From Gemmatimonadaceae bacterium (GTDB lineage: Bacteria > Gemmatimonadota > Gemmatimonadetes > Gemmatimonadales > Gemmatimonadaceae), in assembly GCA_025451425.1 (NCBI GenBank), contig JANWKK010000281.1:1-13716 (forward strand): 13,716 nt of DNA, in the 5' to 3' direction. Each line of letters starts with the position of its first letter. Position 1 is the stretch's first letter. Position numbers and translations under genes: made by a program. Below are positions 1-7,080 of the stretch, piece after piece. Below the pieces are notes generated by a model. The model did not search any database, was not told the origin of the DNA, and worked only from the letters and a program-made list of their open reading frames with translations.

Positions 1-1
1 C

Positions 2-40
2 AAGCCCACGCATTTCGAAGAACGTACAGGCAAGTTCTAA
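2..40 (+). CDS. 3' end of an unidentified upstream gene (partial)
   Basis: An open frame enters from the left edge and ends at a TAA at 38-40, giving the C-terminal residues KPTHFEERTGKF. The stop lies 10 bases before the ATG of the aldolase-like gene, which is the spacing expected inside an operon, and the short peptide looks like an ordinary charged protein tail. Twelve codons are too few to name a family or to exclude chance. Aldolases of the next gene's type often sit beside sugar or acid dehydrogenases, but nothing visible here shows that. Confidence 0.35.
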   Translation, partial: KPTHFEERTGKF

Positions 41-50
41 TCGCGACCGC

Positions 51-1103
51 ATGATCTCTGCGCGCGAACACCTCCGCTCGGGCGTCGTGATTCCGGCGCA
101 CCCCCTGGCACTCACTGCGCGTCGCACACTCGACGAGGACCGACAGCGCGCTCTGACGCGCTACTATGTCGATGCGGGCGCGGGTGGGATCGCCGTCGGC
201 GTGCACACGACGCAGTTCGCCATTCGCGACTCGCAATATGGGCTCTATCGGCCAGTGCTGGAGCTCGCCGCAGAGATTGCGAAGAAGGTACTCGCGGCAA
301 CACCCGATCGTGCATTCGTAAAGGTGGCGGGCATCTGCGGTCATACGCCTCAGGCGCTCAGCGAGGCGCAGATCGCGGCCGCGTTAGGCTACGACATTGG
401 CCTGGTCAGCCTTGGCGATTGGCAGCGCGAGAACGAGAGTGAGCTGCTGCTTCATTGCCGAGAGGTAGCGGAGGCCATTCCGCTGTTTGGCTTCTATCTT
501 CAGCCGGCCGTCGGCGGACGCGTTCTCTCCTACGCGTTCTGGCGTGAGTTCGCCGAGCTGCCTAACGTGTGGGCAATCAAAATCGCGCCGTTCAATCGCT
601 ACCAGACTCTTGACGTCATCCGTGCGGTCGCGGAGGCCGGACGCGACGACATCGCGCTCTACACCGGCAACGACGACAACATCGTCCTGGATCTGCTCAC
701 CCCCTTTCCCGTTGTCGTTCGGGGCGAGCGCACGGTTCGCTGGATCGATGGCGGTCTGCTCGGCCAGTGGGCGTGTTGGACGCGAGCCGCGGTTCAGCTG
801 CTCGAGCGCGCGAAGGCCGCCCGCGCGCTGGGCTCTCTCGGTAGCGCGTGGCTCGAGGAAGCGGCGGCACTCACGGACGCGAATGGCGCCATCTTCGACG
901 TCGCCCACGCCTTCCGCGGCTGCATTCCTGGAATTCACGACATTCTACGCCGTCAGGGATTACTGCGCGGCACCTGGTGTCTCGATCCGCACGAGCAGCT
1001 CTCAGGGGGTCAGGCTGAAGAGATTGATCGCGTACACCGACTTTACCCCGAGCTCAACGACGACGATTTCGTGCGCGAGAACCTTGCGCGGTGGCTCTCC
1101 TGA
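51..1103 (+). CDS. Dihydrodipicolinate synthase (DapA) family aldolase/lyase
   Basis: A 350-residue protein with the (beta/alpha)8 fold of the DHDPS/N-acetylneuraminate lyase family, cytosolic class I aldolases that form a Schiff base with a keto acid. The likely Schiff-base lysine is Lys177 in VWAIKIAPF and the catalytic tyrosine is Tyr149 in LFGFYLQPA. Their 28-residue spacing equals that of Tyr133/Lys161 in E. coli DapA. The usual GTTGE substrate loop is replaced by GVHTTQF (residues 50-56), so lysine biosynthesis is unlikely and the true substrate is unknown. At 350 residues it is longer than DapA (about 290), mainly through its C-terminal part. It starts at ATG 51 without an obvious Shine-Dalgarno sequence, 10 bases after the stop of the preceding reading frame. 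It converges on the next gene with only 8 bases between stops. Confidence 0.85.
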   Translation: MISAREHLRSGVVIPAHPLALTARRTLDEDRQRALTRYYVDAGAGGIAVGVHTTQFAIRDSQYGLYRPVLELAAEIAKKVLAATPDRAFVKVAGICGHTPQALSEAQIAAALGYDIGLVSLGDWQRENESELLLHCREVAEAIPLFGFYLQPAVGGRVLSYAFWREFAELPNVWAIKIAPFNRYQTLDVIRAVAEAGRDDIALYTGNDDNIVLDLLTPFPVVVRGERTVRWIDGGLLGQWACWTRAAVQLLERAKAARALGSLGSAWLEEAAALTDANGAIFDVAHAFRGCIPGIHDILRRQGLLRGTWCLDPHEQLSGGQAEEIDRVHRLYPELNDDDFVRENLARWLS

Positions 1104-1111
1104 TTCCGTCG

Positions 1112-1606
1112 TTAGACGCCGAGGAGATCTCCAACCCACGTAGCGCCAGCCGGCGATTCGAAGCGCGACCGCCACTCACCCGCTGTCGTTAGGCCCATAT
1201 CGAACACCGGGGTGTCGCTGTTGACGTCGTGCGATTTCGCAAGCTCCGCCAGACGATCGCGAGTGACGCATTGTACTCGTCCGTCCTCGTCGCGATAGAA
1301 GACGCGTCCGCCGCCGAGGAGTCGGGTGCGGAGCGGCCGCTCGATTGACTGAAGAATACGGAATAGTCCGTCGATCGAGCAGCCCGAGGCGCTCTCCACC
1401 GTGCTGTCTACGCCGACCGTAAGCAAGTGCGCATCGCGCCAATCCCGTGCGCAGCTGAGCGGCACCCCGTGCGCCTTCCATTGACCGAGAAAGCGGTCGA
1501 CCTCGCCGAGCAAGCGCTCCGCGTCCTCACCAGTCAGAGGGCGGTCGCTGCCGAAAACCCAGACGCGCGATGCATCGGGTAGTGATTCGAACGGTACGAT
1601 GGGCAT
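1112..1606 (-). CDS. Conserved protein of the family often mislabelled 'ABC transporter ATPase'
   Basis: A 164-residue soluble protein, no signal peptide or membrane helix. It matches my memory of a family widespread in Bacteroidetes and relatives: start MxxxPFESLPDxxRVW, then QWKAHGVPL, the signature SGCSID (about residues 74-79), and an ending with PAGATWVGDLLG. Databases often call this family ABC transporter ATPase, but there is no Walker A or signature motif here, so that name is not supported and the function is unknown. I place the start at ATG 1606 because the family motif begins there. A GTG at 1657 would add 17 unconserved residues that cross the inverted repeat at 1620-1660. It is the last gene of the minus-strand block, 96 bases after the flotillin gene. 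Confidence 0.8.
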   Translation of the reverse strand: MPIVPFESLPDASRVWVFGSDRPLTGEDAERLLGEVDRFLGQWKAHGVPLSCARDWRDAHLLTVGVDSTVESASGCSIDGLFRILQSIERPLRTRLLGGGRVFYRDEDGRVQCVTRDRLAELAKSHDVNSDTPVFDMGLTTAGEWRSRFESPAGATWVGDLLGV

Positions 1607-1619
1607 GGCCGAAAGATAC

Positions 1620-1660
1620 AACGTGGTACCGTCAGTCTGGATCAACGATGGTACCACGTT
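1620..1660 (-). promoter_or_regulatory. 11-bp perfect inverted repeat before the 1606 start; possible operator or hairpin
   Basis: AACGTGGTACC at 1620-1630 is exactly reversed at 1650-1660 with a 19-base spacer, and each arm contains the palindrome GGTACC. Read on the minus strand it ends 13 bases before the ATG at 1606. A weak promoter-like pair (TTGATC, then TTGTAT 18 bases on) lies within and beside the repeat. It could be an operator or a leader hairpin that covers the ribosome binding region. The repeat is certain; the role is inference. Confidence 0.5.
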
Positions 1661-1702
1661 CCAATGTTGCTAACTACCAGTCGCCAACAACCATCACGAC
1701 GT

Positions 1703-3067
1703 TTACCGCCGCGCCGGTTGGCTCGGTGGACGCGGCGGGAGCGGCGGCGCCGAAACCGGCGCCGGCCCGCTAGTGTTTGCCGGCGGCATGGCTCCATCCA
1801 GAATACCACCCCTCGTGTCGAGCTGGGCGGCGAGGACGGTTTGAATGTCGCTGGCGATGTTCGCTGTTGCGGCCTGCGGAGCGCCCCCTTCTCCGCCGCC
1901 GGCGATCGTCACCAGCTTCGCCTCCGACAACGCGCCGGCAATCGCGGGCACGATCTGTGGTAGCATCTCGATCTGGCGATAGCGGAAGTACGCCTCGCCG
2001 CCCGCTTTGATCGCGTCGTTCACTTTCTGAATTGCCTCGGCCTGTGCCTCGGCAATGCGACGAATGCGAATTGCTTCTGATTCCGCAGCGGCCGTCGCTT
2101 CGATCCGTACGCGCTCCCCGTCTGCCTTTGCTTGCGCAATCTGAGTCGCGTCGAGCTCGGCCTCTCGCTGAACGCCCTGCGCTTGTTGACGAAGGGCTTC
2201 CGCCTGCGCGACGAGAGCGGCGTTCGACGCCTTGGTCTGCTCCAGCTCTCGCTGCTTATCGGAGATCGCGCGCTCCGCGTCGAGCTGCGCTTCTTTTGCA
2301 CGGCGCGTTTGCTGCGCCGAGACGATATCCGCATTCGCCTGCGCCTCAGCCGCGGACATGCGGCGCCGAGCCTCGGCAACCTCCGACTGTACGACCTTGA
2401 TGTTGAGTGAATTGAAGGTGAGGCCGAGGTCAGTGAGCTCGCGCGAGCATGCTTTGCGTATGATCACGGCGAGCGGATCGTCTTCGTCCTCCTGCACGGC
2501 TGCCGCAAGCGCGAGCGCCTGTGGCTTTGCGGTTGTGAGAGCCGTAGCCGGGCTCGTTTCGGGCAGCGCGCGTGTCGGCATCGTCTTCGCCGAAAAGAGC
2601 TGGTCGTGCGTGAGCAGGTTGATCGCGCGACGGCCGGAGCTCGAGAGCAGATCGGTGAGAGTGCTCATCTGATCCGAGTCGGGCTTCGCGAAGAAGCGAT
2701 TTGCTGCCGTTCGCACCATCACGTCGGAATCACCGACTGAAACGATCGCGCTGGCCAACACACGAATCTTGATCGGCTGCGGTCGCCCGCTTTCGTCGAC
2801 GTCTGCTGTCTGATCCGTGATATCGAGATCGACGTTGATGACTTTGCTCGAGATGGTCGTGCCGGTAGTCAATAATGGAATTTCCTTCGACTTGCCCGGT
2901 CCACGGTAAATCACGGTGCCGCCCGTGATCCAGCTGACGAGACGAACGGTTCCTGCTTCCACGTCGCGAAGGAATGCCGCGACGATCGTTGGTATGACGA
3001 CGAACATGCCGAGCAGTATGCCGGCGATGATGAAAAGCGGATTGGTGATGATTGTATGAAGATCCAT
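1703..3067 (-). CDS. Flotillin-like SPFH-domain membrane scaffold protein
   Basis: A 454-residue protein with an N-terminal hydrophobic segment (about residues 8-30), an SPFH/Band 7 domain (about 35-220) and a long Ala/Glu/Gln-rich coiled coil (about 230-390) with EARRR, AEAQA and ERVRIEATAAAE stretches. A flotillin-type segment AYFRYRQIEMLPQIVPAIA follows, then a Pro-rich tail. This order is diagnostic of flotillin (FloT/YqiK type), which oligomerises on the inner face of the cytoplasmic membrane and organises lipid microdomains. The start at ATG 3067 is preferred over 3127: GAAGG lies 7 bases before it, and the extra 20 residues upstream are unlike the family. The NfeD-like gene ends 77 bases upstream, matching the common nfeD-flotillin pairing. 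The Pro-rich end is variable among homologues and probably disordered. Confidence 0.92.
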   Translation of the reverse strand: MDLHTIITNPLFIIAGILLGMFVVIPTIVAAFLRDVEAGTVRLVSWITGGTVIYRGPGKSKEIPLLTTGTTISSKVINVDLDITDQTADVDESGRPQPIKIRVLASAIVSVGDSDVMVRTAANRFFAKPDSDQMSTLTDLLSSSGRRAINLLTHDQLFSAKTMPTRALPETSPATALTTAKPQALALAAAVQEDEDDPLAVIIRKACSRELTDLGLTFNSLNIKVVQSEVAEARRRMSAAEAQANADIVSAQQTRRAKEAQLDAERAISDKQRELEQTKASNAALVAQAEALRQQAQGVQREAELDATQIAQAKADGERVRIEATAAAESEAIRIRRIAEAQAEAIQKVNDAIKAGGEAYFRYRQIEMLPQIVPAIAGALSEAKLVTIAGGGEGGAPQAATANIASDIQTVLAAQLDTRGGILDGAMPPANTSGPAPVSAPPLPPRPPSQPARR

Positions 3068-3144
3068 AACGCTACCTTCGCCGAAGCGAAATGAGAGTGT
3101 CGGGAGGCACGCTCGCCGACAATGCAACTAAATGATTGATATGG

Positions 3145-3759
3145 CTAGACGCGGCGTACGATGCAGCGATTGCGCTCGGCGTCCACTTCGTCGATGCGAA
3201 CCGGATCCCCGGCGCGCACGCGGACACCTGCATCGCGATCCTCGCGGTGCAGAGTGCCTAACAACTGCACCATCTGGCCATCCAGCTCGAGAGCCACGAG
3301 TCCATCGCCTTTCGCGTTGAAGCTGGTCGCTGCCCGGGCCTCATCGCCAATGCAGCTCTCCAGCGTCAGCGCCGGCGCCGATTCGAAGCGAAAAAGAAAA
3401 TTCCATAACGGTCTTATGATACCCAGCTCGAAGAGAATCCCTCCCGCCGCGGCCACGGGAAACAGCAGCGCACCTGGCACGATCGGGTGAAGAATCATCC
3501 CAACCGCACCGAATCCCACGAGAATGCTGAAGAGCGGACGCGGCGACAATAATGCCCAAAGGGCGCGTGTCCCGCTAAAGCGCCCGGCTGCGCGCCCACC
3601 TCGCATCGCGCCGCGCATGGCGCCAGGATGGTGCCCCGTGTGCGAGCCATGAGGAGCGTGAGCTCCGTGATGCCCACCGATCGTATGGGCAAATCCACTC
3701 AATCCCATGATGCCCAAGCCGGCGGCACCGAGAGCGATTGAGAATTCGTAAATGGTCAT
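3145..3759 (-). CDS. NfeD-like membrane protein with His-rich loop
   Basis: A 204-residue protein with an N-terminal membrane helix (about 4-23), a His/Gly-rich loop (His at 25, 30, 31, 34, 37, 40, 43 and 44) followed by a basic Arg/Gly stretch, two further hydrophobic segments (about 75-115), and a soluble beta-rich C-terminal domain (133-204). That last domain looks like the OB fold of NfeD/YqiJ proteins, the usual partners of flotillins. The call rests on this architecture plus position directly before a flotillin gene, since sequence similarity is low. The His-rich loop might bind a metal ion. No Shine-Dalgarno sequence is seen before ATG 3759. The CTAG-rich hairpin repeat sits between this start and the preceding Band 7 stop. 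Confidence 0.65.
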   Translation of the reverse strand: MTIYEFSIALGAAGLGIMGLSGFAHTIGGHHGAHAPHGSHTGHHPGAMRGAMRGGRAAGRFSGTRALWALLSPRPLFSILVGFGAVGMILHPIVPGALLFPVAAAGGILFELGIIRPLWNFLFRFESAPALTLESCIGDEARAATSFNAKGDGLVALELDGQMVQLLGTLHREDRDAGVRVRAGDPVRIDEVDAERNRCIVRRV

Positions 3760-3770
3760 TGGAAGCCCGG

Positions 3771-3835
3771 AGGGGCTAGAGGCTAGGGGCTAGGGTCTAA
3801 TATTGCTAACCCCGAGGTCCAGGACCCTAGCCCCT
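3771..3835. repeat. CTAG-rich hairpin repeat between Band 7 and NfeD-like genes
   Basis: The 13-bp arms AGGGGCTAGGGTC (3785-3797) and GACCCTAGCCCCT (3823-3835) are perfect reverse complements around a 25-base loop, which itself holds a GGTCC-A-GGACC hairpin (3816-3826). On the left the arm is preceded by further GGGGCTAG/AGGCTAG copies from 3771. Transcribed on the minus strand it would fold strongly, but it lacks a U tract, so a classical terminator is unlikely. It may be a REP-like dispersed element or an mRNA processing or stability hairpin. A related sequence lies at 9497-9541. Confidence 0.7.
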
Positions 3836-3847
3836 TCGCCGCCAAAA

Positions 3848-4780
3848 CTACGGTTTTGTCAGCTGAATCATCGGCATGGCCGATCCGCTGACTTGCGGCA
3901 TCTGGCCATTCCAGCGCTTCGCCATCTCGTACTGCACGAGCGTGCCGGTGATGCTCTTGGACAATAGCTCGTTCGCGCGTGCCTGCGCTTCCGCCTCAGT
4001 CAGGATTGCTTTCGCGCGGCCGGCCGCTTTAATCGAATCACCTTGCGCCTGGAACGTGTTCTTCTGCAGCTCGTTCTGGGCCGTCAGCGCTTGCTGCTGC
4101 ATCACGTTCTTCTGATTGATCGCTTCGATCACAGCTGGCGGAGCACGAAGCTCATTGATCGTAAATTGCTTAACGATGAACCCGTATGGCGTGAGGCGTT
4201 CGGCGATGAGCTGCTGCGTGCGCGCGACCGCTTCGGCCTTTTTGGGCCCGATTACCGCCGCGATCTCTTCATTCCCGATGACCTCCTGGAGCGCCTGCCG
4301 AATCGACTGCTTCACGTACGTGTGCTGAATGGAGCCGATATCCCGGCGAAATGAGGTATACAAAAATGGCGCTTTGTCCGCGTCGAGCTCGAACGACATC
4401 GAAACATCGAGCGAGATCGGCTGACCTTCCTTGCTGTTGACGTTGATCTCGTCGTTGTTCGCCGAGCCCTCGTTCGACGCCTTCGTCAATACGAGCGTCT
4501 GCATGAAGATCGGGTACTCCTCGATGCCAGTCGTCAGCGGATTCCGCATATGCAGCCCCGGACCGAGCGGCTTGGAATCCACGCCGCCGCCGGCGCGATG
4601 GATCACGATGCCGACGTAGCCTGGATTCACATAGGTCACCATGTTCGGAATCAAGAACAGGAGGAGGACGATCCCGGCCCCGATGCCCAACAGCCGCATG
4701 AAGCGCGATCCTCCCTCGCCCGGCGTGCGACTGAAACCCATCGATTCGAGTCGATCACCAACCCTGGTCCCGCTAACCAT
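3848..4780 (-). CDS. Band 7/prohibitin-family SPFH membrane protein
   Basis: A 310-residue protein with one N-terminal membrane helix (about residues 29-46), then an SPFH domain beginning VNPGYVGIVIHRAGG, and a C-terminal coiled coil rich in Gln, Ala and Lys (about 215-285). The motif ERLTPYGFIVKQFTINELRAPPAVIEAI is typical of prohibitin-like proteins. Such proteins form ring- or cage-like membrane assemblies and often associate with membrane proteases such as FtsH. No protease gene is present here. ATG 4780 overlaps the stop of the preceding gene by 8 bases, and AAGGAG lies 7 bases before it inside that gene, so translational coupling is likely. Together with the flotillin it makes two different SPFH proteins in one block. 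Confidence 0.9.
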   Translation of the reverse strand: MVSGTRVGDRLESMGFSRTPGEGGSRFMRLLGIGAGIVLLLFLIPNMVTYVNPGYVGIVIHRAGGGVDSKPLGPGLHMRNPLTTGIEEYPIFMQTLVLTKASNEGSANNDEINVNSKEGQPISLDVSMSFELDADKAPFLYTSFRRDIGSIQHTYVKQSIRQALQEVIGNEEIAAVIGPKKAEAVARTQQLIAERLTPYGFIVKQFTINELRAPPAVIEAINQKNVMQQQALTAQNELQKNTFQAQGDSIKAAGRAKAILTEAEAQARANELLSKSITGTLVQYEMAKRWNGQMPQVSGSAMPMIQLTKP

Positions 4781-5027
4781 GAAAGGTCTCCTTGTAACAA
4801 TCGGGGCAGATCAGTTCCCCGCTGGCGAGGCGCACCAGGTCCGTTTCTTTGCGCGGCCCGTGAATTGGGCAGCTCAGCTCCGCCGCGCGATCGATTTGCC
4901 TCCGATTCTGCACCTGGCGGAGCCTGGTGCCGACCGGCGTGAACGTGACGAGCACGAAATAGAGAAGGGCGGCTCCCGTCGCCAGTAGTGCGACGAACAG
5001 CACACCCTCGATGATGATGACACTCAT
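4773..5027 (-). CDS. Small single-helix membrane protein with CPxH/CPDC tail
   Basis: An 84-residue protein with one N-terminal hydrophobic helix (about residues 3-29) and a basic/polar linker. The C-terminal segment has CPIH (53-56) and CPDC (74-77), a spacing that suggests one four-ligand zinc site like a zinc ribbon or treble clef. I do not recognise a named family. The start is ATG 5027; the longer frame to 5108 reads through a non-hydrophobic stretch with no family-like features. It is the first gene of the minus-strand SPFH block and overlaps the Band 7 gene by 8 bases. It could be an assembly or regulatory partner of the SPFH proteins, by position only. Confidence 0.7.
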   Translation of the reverse strand: MSVIIIEGVLFVALLATGAALLYFVLVTFTPVGTRLRQVQNRRQIDRAAELSCPIHGPRKETDLVRLASGELICPDCYKETFHG

Positions 5028-5034
5028 ACAAGTG

Positions 5035-5046
5035 CCGTCATGACGG
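5035..5046. promoter_or_regulatory. 12-bp perfect palindrome upstream of the SPFH block
   Basis: CCGTCATGACGG is a perfect palindrome 8 bases upstream of the first start codon of the minus-strand block. Its core CATGACGGG (5039-5047) recurs at 5090-5098, within the same 247-base divergent intergenic region. This could be an operator for the SPFH genes or be chance. I see no convincing -35/-10 pair for either divergent gene in 5028-5274. Confidence 0.3.
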
Positions 5047-5274
5047 GTCGTTTGAGGCGGCAGTTTCAGAGGATGACATGGGACTCCGGCATGACGGGCG
5101 CATCCCAAGCTGCGTCACGAGGTTGCACCGCGCACGGTCTTCGAGAACAATTGTCACGTTCCCCCTTTCAGCTACCGGCCTGTACGGGAATCGGGTAGCC
5201 TTGCCTTGCGTCCGCATCTATCGTAGCTCTGGCCCCCCAAACGCGGTGTCACGCCCCTCCCGACTTCGCAAAAC

Positions 5275-7080
5275 ATGACGCAATCAACGACTTACGATCG
5301 TCGCGCCTTCATGGCGTACTTCGGCTCCATTGGTCTTGGCACAACGCTACTCCCCGGCGTCCTCTGGGCACGATTGCAACAGGAACAGGAGCCTGAGATC
5401 ACGAAGGAGATGCTCGCCTCGGCCGAACAGATCGCTGGCATTCATCTAACGGACGATGAGCGCGCCGACATCACGCGCGGAGTTCAGCAAACTCGTACGG
5501 CCATTCAGGCGCTGCACAAGGTGCCACTCGCCATGTCCGTGTTCCCCGCGATCGTTTTCGATCCGGTACCTCCTGGCGAGAAGCTCCCCGCGAAATCGCA
5601 CACGCCCGCGATCCGCTCGCACATACCGGTTATGGCGCGGCCGGGAAGCCTCGACGATTTGGCGTTCCTGCCGGTGACGCAGCTGTCGGAGCTCGTTCGC
5701 ACGCGCAAAGTGAAGCCGAGTGAGTTGACGGAGATGTACGTCTCGCGTCTCAAGCGCTTCGACCCACAACTCCATTGCGTCATCACGCTCACCGAAGATC
5801 GGGCACGCGCGCAAGCGAAAGCGGCGGATGACGAAATCGCCCGCGGGAAGTACCGTGGTCCACTTCACGGCATTCCCTGGGGCGCGAAGGACCTGCTCGC
5901 CGTGAAGGGCTATCCGACGACGTGGGGAGCCGGCTTGTACAAGAACCAGACCTTCGAGTACGACGCGACAGTCGTTAGGCGTCTCGACGACGCCGGAGCG
6001 ATTCTCGTCGCCAAGCTCACGCTCGGCGCACTCGCGCAGGGCGACCGATGGTACGCCGAGCGCACGCGCAATCCGTGGAATCCGGCGACGGGATCCAGCG
6101 GCTCTTCCGCCGGCCCGGCATCCGCAACGGCGGCAGGATTGGTGGGATTCTCGATTGGATCCGAGACGAATGGCTCGATCACGTCGCCATCGAGAACCTG
6201 CGGTCTGAGCGGATTCCGTCCGACGTTTGGCCGAGTGCCGCGTCCCGGCGCCACGGCGCTCTCCTGGCCGATCGACACGCTGGGCCCGATCTGTCGCAGC
6301 GCCGAAGAGTGCGCACTCGTCTTCGACGCCATCCAGGGACCGGATGGTCTCGACTATTCCGTCAAGAGCTATCCGTTCAACTGGAACGCGAACCTGAAGC
6401 CCTCGCAACTGCGCATTGCCTACATCAAGTCGCACTTCGAGGGTGCAAGGCAGGACGGAACGCCGTTCCGCAGCGAGGAGGCGCTCAATGTGCTCAAGGT
6501 GCTCGAATCGTTAGGTGCGAAGCTCACGCCGATCGACGAGCCAACACCGAGCTCCGGGTTCCTCGCCCAACTCACCCTCAATGCAGAATGCGGCGCCGCG
6601 TTCGAGGGCGACACGCTCAGCGGCAAGATCAGCGAGCTCGAGCCGTACAGTACCTGGCCCAATACCTTCCGGGCCGCGCAGTTCCTGCCGGCGGTGGATT
6701 ACGTGAACGCTCAACGAGCGCGTACGAAACTCTGCAAGGAGTGGTGGGACCTGTTCCAGACGCACGACGTCATTCTGACACCGCGAGAAAACACATCCGT
6801 AACGAACATCACCGGCACGCCTTCGATCGTGGTGCCAACGGGGTTCGCGGTGCCGCAGTCAGGAGGTTTTGCAGGCGGCCGCGGCGGACCGCCGCCGCTC
6901 ACGCACAACGACTCACTGCGCGCCGAGGCGTTGCGGACCCCTCCGCCGTCGAAAACGCCGCTTCCAACATCGATCTACATCATGGGGCCGATCTATCAGG
7001 ATGAGAAAATACTCGCCGTCGCTCACGCATTTCAGGGGACAACGGACTTCCATCTGAAGCGTCCGGGGTCCTTCGCCTAA
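5275..7080 (+). CDS. Tat-exported amidase-signature family hydrolase
   Basis: A 601-residue amidase-signature (AS) enzyme that hydrolyses a C-N bond by a Ser-cisSer-Lys triad. I read the triad as Lys205 (PWGAKDLLAVKG), Ser277 (in GSSGSSAG, 273-280) and Ser301 (SETNGSITSP). The 24-residue Ser-Ser spacing matches FAAH. The N-terminus YDRRAFMAYFGSIGLG is a twin-arginine signal, so export to the periplasm is likely. An extra helical region of about 90 residues follows the signal, so the AS domain starts near residue 125. A Gly/Pro-rich insertion (about 525-545) is also present. Two usually conserved Gly positions are changed: GSSGSS for GGSSGG and TNGS for TGGS. GatA function is unlikely because of export and the lack of gatB/gatC. 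The substrate is unknown. No Shine-Dalgarno precedes ATG 5275. Confidence 0.9.
   Translation: MTQSTTYDRRAFMAYFGSIGLGTTLLPGVLWARLQQEQEPEITKEMLASAEQIAGIHLTDDERADITRGVQQTRTAIQALHKVPLAMSVFPAIVFDPVPPGEKLPAKSHTPAIRSHIPVMARPGSLDDLAFLPVTQLSELVRTRKVKPSELTEMYVSRLKRFDPQLHCVITLTEDRARAQAKAADDEIARGKYRGPLHGIPWGAKDLLAVKGYPTTWGAGLYKNQTFEYDATVVRRLDDAGAILVAKLTLGALAQGDRWYAERTRNPWNPATGSSGSSAGPASATAAGLVGFSIGSETNGSITSPSRTCGLSGFRPTFGRVPRPGATALSWPIDTLGPICRSAEECALVFDAIQGPDGLDYSVKSYPFNWNANLKPSQLRIAYIKSHFEGARQDGTPFRSEEALNVLKVLESLGAKLTPIDEPTPSSGFLAQLTLNAECGAAFEGDTLSGKISELEPYSTWPNTFRAAQFLPAVDYVNAQRARTKLCKEWWDLFQTHDVILTPRENTSVTNITGTPSIVVPTGFAVPQSGGFAGGRGGPPPLTHNDSLRAEALRTPPPSKTPLPTSIYIMGPIYQDEKILAVAHAFQGTTDFHLKRPGSFA

Noticed and set aside
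3068..3127. Upstream extension of the flotillin to 3127
   Set aside because: ATG 3067 has GAAGG at good spacing, and MDLHTIITNPLFIIAG is the usual type of flotillin N-terminus.
5151..5179. TTGTCA as -35 of a promoter for the amidase gene
   Set aside because: No -10-like hexamer is found at 16-18 bases downstream.
5446..6435. Long minus-strand frame opposite the amidase
   Set aside because: Arg-rich composition without motifs, and the amidase triad on the plus strand is clear.
6048..7004. Plus-strand frame overlapping the amidase in another phase
   Set aside because: It lies completely within the amidase gene, is Arg/His-rich and has no recognisable domain.
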